Source of the DNA: CAZXBB01 sp964638815
Lineage (GTDB): Bacteria > Planctomycetota > Phycisphaerae > Phycisphaerales > SM1A02
Assembly (NCBI GenBank): GCA_964638815.1
Contig: CAZXBB010000106.1
Location: forward strand, 1-5,359
Length of the DNA: 5,359 nucleotides
Reading direction: 5' to 3'
In this document: positions 1 through 3,355 of the stretch, one piece after another
How the letters are laid out: each line of letters starts with the position of its first letter
Position numbering within the stretch: position 1 is the stretch's first letter
Position numbers and translations under genes: made by a program
Notes under the pieces: generated by a model
Seen by the model: the letters and a program-made list of their open reading frames with translations, nothing else
The model's database searches: none
What the model was told of the DNA's origin: nothing

Positions 1-2
1 CG

Positions 3-143
3 CGCGCCGACGAGCCGCGCGCCGCCGAGCCGCGCGACGCCGAACCGCGTGACGACGAGCCGATCGACGCCGAGCCGCGCGACGACAAGCCGCGCGCCGA
101 CAAGCCACGTGACAAGCCGCGTGACAAGCCGCGTGACAAGCCG
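3..143 (+). repeat. In-frame pentapeptide/tetrapeptide repeats in the NusG N-terminal extension
   Basis: In the nusG frame, 3-107 reads as seven 15-bp units encoding R-[A/D]-[A/D]-[E/K]-P, with one R replaced by I. Then 108-143 reads as three 12-bp units encoding R-D-K-P. Units 1-5 carry Glu at the fourth position; units 6-7 and the RDKP units carry Lys there, so the charge shifts from acidic to basic along the array. A Pro/Lys/Ala/Ser linker follows up to about 230. The segment should be disordered. The array probably continues upstream of the window. Confidence 0.8.
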
Positions 144-827
144 GCAGCCGGGAAGCCGTCGGCGCCCGGTTCGAAGCGCCCCACAGCGGCGCGGTCAGCC
201 GCCGCCGCGTCAGCCGCCGTCGACGAGGAGATGCGTCCGTTCGACCCCGCCCAGGACATGCCGGCGTATCGCCCGGGCATGGACTGGTTCGTGCTGCGCG
301 TCGCGTCGAACAAGGAGAACTACGTCCGCGACACGCTGCTCCGCAAGGTGCAGATCGAGTCGCTCGAGAACCGCGTCGGCCGCATCATGGTGCCGACCGA
401 GAAGACCAAGACGCTCAAGGCCGGCAAGACGCGCATCACCGAGACGAAGCTCTACCCGGGCTACGTCTTCGTCGAGATGTGCCTCGAGGACGACGGCCGG
501 ATTCCGCAGGACGTCTTCTTCCTCATCAAGGAGACCACCGGCGTCGGTGACTTCGTCGGCACCGCGGGGCGTCCGACCCCGATGGAGGTCCACGAGGTCG
601 AGAAGATGCTCTTCGACTCGCGGCAGCCCGAGGAGATGCCCGAGGTCAAGATGGAGTTCGAGCAGGGAGACAACGTCACGATCACCGAGGGCCCGTTCGA
701 GAACTACGAGGGCACGGTGGACGAGGTGCTGCCGGACAAGGGTCTCGTCCGCGTGCTCGTGACGATCTTCGGCCGCCAGGCGCCGATCGAGCTCGAATAC
801 TGGCAGATCACGAGAGTGAGCGAATAG
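3..827 (+). CDS. nusG: Transcription termination/antitermination factor NusG, with repetitive N-terminal extension (5' end outside window)
   Basis: NusG binds RNA polymerase through its NGN domain and modulates pausing and Rho-dependent termination; its KOW domain contacts Rho or ribosomal protein S10. The NGN domain begins at MDWFVLRVASNKENYVRD (codon 279) and includes KLYPGYVFVEM (near 447-479). The KOW domain runs from about 663 (QGDNVTITEGPFENYEG) to IFGRQAPIELEYWQI, and the gene stops at TAG 825-827. In-frame ATGs lie at 231, 258 and 279, but none has a well-spaced ribosome binding site: GAGGAG touches 231 directly. The frame is open to the window edge, and the repeat units upstream vary mostly at third codon positions (GAG/GAA, CGC/CGT, CCG/CCA), which argues that the extension is translated. 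At least 274 residues are visible, against roughly 180-200 for a typical NusG. The usual neighbour rplK does not follow. The NusG identity is certain; the true start is not, and 231 is the alternative. Confidence 0.93.
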   Translation, partial: RADEPRAAEPRDAEPRDDEPIDAEPRDDKPRADKPRDKPRDKPRDKPAAGKPSAPGSKRPTAARSAAAASAAVDEEMRPFDPAQDMPAYRPGMDWFVLRVASNKENYVRDTLLRKVQIESLENRVGRIMVPTEKTKTLKAGKTRITETKLYPGYVFVEMCLEDDGRIPQDVFFLIKETTGVGDFVGTAGRPTPMEVHEVEKMLFDSRQPEEMPEVKMEFEQGDNVTITEGPFENYEGTVDEVLPDKGLVRVLVTIFGRQAPIELEYWQITRVSE

Positions 828-884
828 CGCGGACCTGGCGAACCTCGGGCCGAAACGCCCGCGGACAAGCCCGGCGACACGCTC

Positions 885-910
885 CGCGGCGGATCCGATC
901 GGCCGCCGCG
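885..910 (+). terminator. GC-rich hairpin downstream of nusG, possible terminator
   Basis: CGCGGCGG (885-892) is perfectly complementary to CCGCCGCG (903-910) across a 10-base loop, about 60 bases after the nusG stop. A smaller hairpin, CGGGC/GCCCG (846-850 with 857-861), lies in between. Neither is followed by a T-run, so intrinsic termination is only a suggestion; the hairpin could also act as a 3' end stabiliser. No gene is visible in 828-1003. Confidence 0.35.
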
Positions 911-961
911 ACCCGGGAACCTGCGATAGGGCCTGGAATACCGGCTCCATCGCCGTGTCGT

Positions 962-1000
962 TGCCTCCAAAGGGCCTGCGCCCCTCATCCAATGGAGGCA
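962..1000 (+). promoter_or_regulatory. Inverted repeat able to mask the ribosome binding site of the small secreted protein
   Basis: TGCCTCCA (962-969) is a perfect 8-base complement of TGGAGGCA (993-1000), which contains the GGAGG Shine-Dalgarno of the gene starting at 1004. The 23-base loop holds a smaller possible stem, GGGC/GCCC (972-975 with 980-983). If the transcript includes 962, this structure would close the ribosome binding site and could make translation conditional. The base pairing is directly visible; the regulatory role is inference. Confidence 0.4.
994..998 (+). promoter_or_regulatory. Shine-Dalgarno GGAGG that fixes the start at 1004
   Basis: GGAGG ends five bases before ATG 1004-1006. 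An in-frame ATG at 992 overlaps this site and has nothing comparable upstream, so 1004 is the better start. Confidence 0.75.
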
Positions 1001-1003
1001 CCC

Positions 1004-1399
1004 ATGATCGCACGGACCGCACGAACCAACCGCATCGCATTCCTCGCGCTCGCCGCCGTCGCCACGCTCACGATGGCGACCTCCGCTTTTGCCGACGGAC
1101 GCCATCAGCGCGGCAATCATGGTCGCCATGACGCCCGGCACCGCGAGATCTACATCGTCGCCGGTGACTGCGGCGTTCCGTACAGCTCGTTCCGATACGG
1201 GTACAACCACCGGTACCGCTACTTCGGACACGGGCATGACCGCGGATACCGATACGGCTCCCGGTACGGATCCGGCTTCGGCTCCCGCTACGGATCCCGC
1301 TACGGGTTCTCGGGTCACATCGGCTACGGCAACCGTTACCTCGGTCACTCCGACGGGTACCGCGGCCGTCGTGGGCACGGACGCCACCGTCATCGCTGA
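1004..1399 (+). CDS. Small secreted Gly/Tyr/Arg/His-rich protein, function unknown
   Basis: This 131-residue protein is not a family I recognise. Residues 1-30 form a clear Sec signal peptide: basic start (IARTARTNR), hydrophobic core (IAFLALAAVATLTMA) and cleavage after AFA. The mature chain of about 101 residues is low-complexity, with 14 Tyr, 12 His, many Arg and Gly, and a single Cys (in AGDCGVPYSS). Residues 85-100 are four GSRY-type repeats, and the tail is GRRGHGRHRHR. The His clusters could bind divalent metal, and the Tyr/Arg pattern suits self-association or surface contact; both are guesses from composition. The start at 1004 is chosen over 992 because of the well-spaced GGAGG. The TGA stop lies in the palindrome GCTGATCAGC (1395-1404). 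It is convergent with the minus-strand gene at 1526-2572. The signal peptide, strong Shine-Dalgarno and preserved frame make it likely to be real. Confidence 0.78.
   Translation: MIARTARTNRIAFLALAAVATLTMATSAFADGRHQRGNHGRHDARHREIYIVAGDCGVPYSSFRYGYNHRYRYFGHGHDRGYRYGSRYGSGFGSRYGSRYGFSGHIGYGNRYLGHSDGYRGRRGHGRHRHR
1256..1303 (+). repeat. Four 12-bp coding repeats (GSRY units)
   Basis: Four consecutive 12-bp units encode GSRY, GSGF, GSRY and GSRY. Third-position changes (GGC/GGA, CGG/CGC) separate the units, and the second unit also changes two amino acids. The repeat lies within the small secreted protein and keeps its frame. Confidence 0.75.
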
Positions 1400-1495
1400 T
1401 CAGCTACCGGACGACCGGACGCCCTCTAGATCCAGCAGCCCGATGAAGTCCGCGACGTCGGCGGGCGTCTTCAGTGGCCAGTTCGACTCGGGCGG

Positions 1496-1513
1496 CGGTC
1501 GTGCGCGCGACCG
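1496..1513 (-). terminator. Short hairpin after the LolA-like gene, possible terminator
   Basis: CGGTCG (1496-1501) and CGACCG (1508-1513) form a perfect six-base stem with a six-base loop, starting 13 bases past the stop of the minus-strand gene. There is no T-run. It lies in the 126-base gap between two convergent genes and could serve either strand. The same gap holds a direct repeat of ACCGGACG (1406-1421). Confidence 0.25.
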
Positions 1514-1525
1514 ATGACCGTCGCG

Positions 1526-2572
1526 TCAACGGCCGCGAAGCTCCCGCACGCGCGCCCGCGCCTGCCCGATGATGAACTCCATCGCCTCGCGCTGCGCCGC
1601 CGTCATGTGCACGAGGCCGGCCTCGAGCGGCTTCAGGGCGGCTTCGAGGGCATCCGGGTCCGTCATGCGCAACAGCCCGTTGAGCATCTGCTTGATCTGC
1701 GGCCGGTGCTCGGGCGGAAAGTCGGCGAGCGTCTTCTTCGCGCCGCCCGTCTCCGTCGCCATCCCGCGGACGGCGTCGGGCGCGCGAAAGACGTTCGCGT
1801 CGATCCCGGTGTCGATCTCGTTGATGTCGATCTGCGTGACGCGCAGGAGCTTCGGCTCTCCGACGCCGCTGATCTCCATCTTGCGGAAGAACAGCAGGCC
1901 GTCCTTCTCCTTCCATTCGCTGAGAACGGCGCGCTCGGTGAGCGGCCCCTTCGGGCCCTTCGTCGTCATCTCCCAGCCGGCGGGCAGCATCGACGCCGCG
2001 TCGAAGTACACGTGGCCCTCGTCCGGCTCCTCGTCGGTGGTGACGACGCGAAGGCGGTGGCAGGGACGGTCCGCGAAGGTCGTGACATCGATCGCCTCGA
2101 TCGTGCGGAACTGCTCCCGCCCCGCCTTGTCCATCGTCAGGAGCCGCATGTGGAGGCTCGCCTGGTCGTCGAGGTCGCCGATCTTTCGCTCGTCGATCTG
2201 CTGCACACCGGCGGGGTGCTCGGTCCAGCCGAGCTTGCCGTCGTAACCGGTCGTGATCGTGACGCCGGACATCGACTGTTTCACGAGCCGCTCGCCGGTC
2301 TTCGCCCAGTACGAGTCCGTGGTGATCAGCGTCATCCCCACCGCGATCGTCGCCTGCGTGCGCAGCGTCTCGATCTTTGCGACCTTGTCCGCCCCGCCCA
2401 TGGCCTCAATCGCGTCGGCGATGACCTTCTCGGCCGACTCGGCCGAAGGCGGCGCGGCATCCGCACGGGCGACGGCGCCGAGGACGACGACGGCCGACGC
2501 GAAGAGTCGCCCGACCGCCGTGAAGTGCCGCCGGCGCAGACCGCGGCAGCCCGATACGTCTGCATGAAGCAT
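1526..2572 (-). CDS. Exported LolA/LppX-like protein (outer membrane lipoprotein-sorting-like)
   Basis: The product has 348 residues. Residues 1-39 are a signal peptide with an RRRHFTA basic region, a hydrophobic core (LFASAVVVLGAVA) and likely cleavage after ADA; RRHFT loosely resembles a twin-arginine motif, but Sec export is equally possible. The mature protein starts with an AEKVIADAIEAMGGADKVAKIETLR-type segment, followed by YDGKLGW and alternating beta-strand-like stretches ending near NVFRAP. This is the pattern of the LolA/LppX-like fold, an open barrel that binds acyl chains or other hydrophobic ligands in the periplasm. Residues from about 279 on form a charged, probably helical C-terminal extension (FPPEHRPQIKQMLNGLLRM, TAAQREAMEFIIGQARARV). 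ATG 2572-2570 is supported by GAGGAG nine bases upstream. The gene diverges from nrfH and converges on the small secreted protein. The fold is inferred from pattern and the ligand is unknown; it is not a bona fide LolA by context. Confidence 0.82.
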   Translation of the reverse strand: MLHADVSGCRGLRRRHFTAVGRLFASAVVVLGAVARADAAPPSAESAEKVIADAIEAMGGADKVAKIETLRTQATIAVGMTLITTDSYWAKTGERLVKQSMSGVTITTGYDGKLGWTEHPAGVQQIDERKIGDLDDQASLHMRLLTMDKAGREQFRTIEAIDVTTFADRPCHRLRVVTTDEEPDEGHVYFDAASMLPAGWEMTTKGPKGPLTERAVLSEWKEKDGLLFFRKMEISGVGEPKLLRVTQIDINEIDTGIDANVFRAPDAVRGMATETGGAKKTLADFPPEHRPQIKQMLNGLLRMTDPDALEAALKPLEAGLVHMTAAQREAMEFIIGQARARVRELRGR

Positions 2573-2581
2573 GTGTCACAT

Positions 2582-2587
2582 CTCCTC
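2582..2587 (-). promoter_or_regulatory. Shine-Dalgarno GAGGAG of the LolA-like gene
   Basis: On the minus strand GAGGAG stands nine bases before ATG 2572. It is the best ribosome binding site in the divergent region and decides this start. Confidence 0.65.
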
Positions 2588-2620
2588 GCGGGGGTAGCGT
2601 TCGAGAGCGCGCCCCGGCCC

Positions 2621-2626
2621 ATGATA
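2621..2626 (-). promoter_or_regulatory. Candidate -10 element (TATCAT) for the LolA-like gene
   Basis: On the minus strand TATCAT resembles TATAAT and is a rare AT-rich island in this GC-rich spacer. It would give a leader of about 40 bases containing GAGGAG. No consensus -35 is visible at 17 bases. The island is also the loop of an inverted repeat, CCCGGC (2613-2618) with GCCGGG (2627-2632), which could instead be an operator. Confidence 0.2.
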
Positions 2627-2640
2627 GCCGGGCCAGGCCC

Positions 2641-2690
2641 CGCGTCGCGACGCGTCGCGACGTGACGCGACGTGACGCGACGTGACGTCG
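2641..2690. repeat. 10-bp tandem repeat array in the divergent intergenic region
   Basis: Two identical copies of CGCGTCGCGA (2641-2660) are followed by two identical copies of CGTGACGCGA (2661-2680) and a diverged copy (2681-2690). The two unit types differ at three positions. The first copies contain the palindrome CGCGTCGCGACGCG (2641-2654). The period is close to one helical turn, so bound proteins would sit on one DNA face. The array lies between the candidate -10 elements of the two divergent genes. A regulatory role is inference. Confidence 0.75.
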
Positions 2691-2740
2691 ACGCGCAGGA
2701 TGCCGCGGGCGGCTGCGCGCACCGGCCGGCGGCGGTCGGC

Positions 2741-2746
2741 TATGCT
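2741..2746 (+). promoter_or_regulatory. Candidate -10 element (TATGCT) for nrfHA
   Basis: TATGCT ends six bases before GTG 2753, so transcription could start on the start codon itself and give a leaderless mRNA. This would fit the absence of a Shine-Dalgarno there. No -35 consensus is recognisable 17 bases upstream (CGCACC). No FNR- or NnrR-type TTGAT-N4-ATCAA site was seen in 2573-2752. Confidence 0.22.
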
Positions 2747-2752
2747 CACGAC

Positions 2753-3298
2753 GTGGACTCCCGGTGGTCAGAGCACAGCACGTTGTCTGCCGAGGACGCT
2801 CCCTCGCCCGCCCCCGGTTCAGGCCGGGTCGGCCGCAGCGCGCGGCCGTTGGGCCGCGGTCTCGCGATCGGCGTCGCGGTCGCGCTCGGCACGCTCTTCG
2901 GGCTCGGGATCTTCACGTTCGTCTACGGCGAGGGCGCCTCGTACCTGTCGAACGATCCGACGGCGTGCGTGAACTGTCATGTCATGCGGTCGCAGTTCGA
3001 CAGCTGGGTCAAGTCCAGCCATCACGCCGCCGCGACCTGCAACGACTGTCACCTCTCGCACCATCCGCTGGGGAGGTGGATCACCAAGACCGACAACGGC
3101 TTCTTCCATTCGCTCGCGTTCACGACGGGCGACTTCCCCGACAACATCCGGATCAAGCCTCGCAACCGGCGCGTGACTCAGAATGCGTGCCTTCACTGCC
3201 ATGGCGACTTCGTCGATCACCTTCGGCCCGTCAAGGCGAACGGCGACATGGTGAGCTGCGTTCACTGTCACGCCGACGCCGGGCACGCCGGACGCTGA
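2753..3298 (+). CDS. nrfH: Cytochrome c nitrite reductase small subunit, tetraheme quinol dehydrogenase NrfH
   Basis: NrfH is a NapC/NrfH-family membrane-anchored cytochrome that oxidises menaquinol and feeds electrons to NrfA in the periplasm. From GTG 2753 the protein is 181 residues, normal for the family. It has a short Pro/Ser-rich N-terminus, one membrane helix at about 36-58, then the hallmark SYLSNDPTACVNCHVM. Four heme motifs are present: CVNCH 72-76 (with Met78 as expected for the unusual heme 1 ligation), CNDCH 96-100, CLHCH 146-150 and CVHCH 169-173. Family-typical blocks SSHHAAATC, KTDNGFFHS, AFTTGDFPDNIRIKPRN and the GH-containing C-terminus are intact. An in-frame GTG at 2672 would add 27 atypical residues encoded partly by the 10-bp repeat and is less likely. 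No Shine-Dalgarno is visible. nrfA follows in the same frame after 57 bases, so the two form one operon. Confidence 0.95.
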   Translation: MDSRWSEHSTLSAEDAPSPAPGSGRVGRSARPLGRGLAIGVAVALGTLFGLGIFTFVYGEGASYLSNDPTACVNCHVMRSQFDSWVKSSHHAAATCNDCHLSHHPLGRWITKTDNGFFHSLAFTTGDFPDNIRIKPRNRRVTQNACLHCHGDFVDHLRPVKANGDMVSCVHCHADAGHAGR

Positions 3299-3355
3299 TC
3301 ACGATCATCGCGCCAGACAGCGCTCACCGCGACCAGGCATCGATCGGAACCGCTC

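Noticed and set aside
210..1040. Minus-strand frames opposite nusG
   Set aside because: They are antisense shadows of the NGN-KOW coding region, with no independent start signal.
1514..2665. 383-codon plus-strand frame opposite the LolA-like gene
   Set aside because: It lacks a signal peptide or recognisable domain and is rich in Arg/Leu/Asp. The minus-strand frame has a Shine-Dalgarno, signal peptide and LolA-like pattern.
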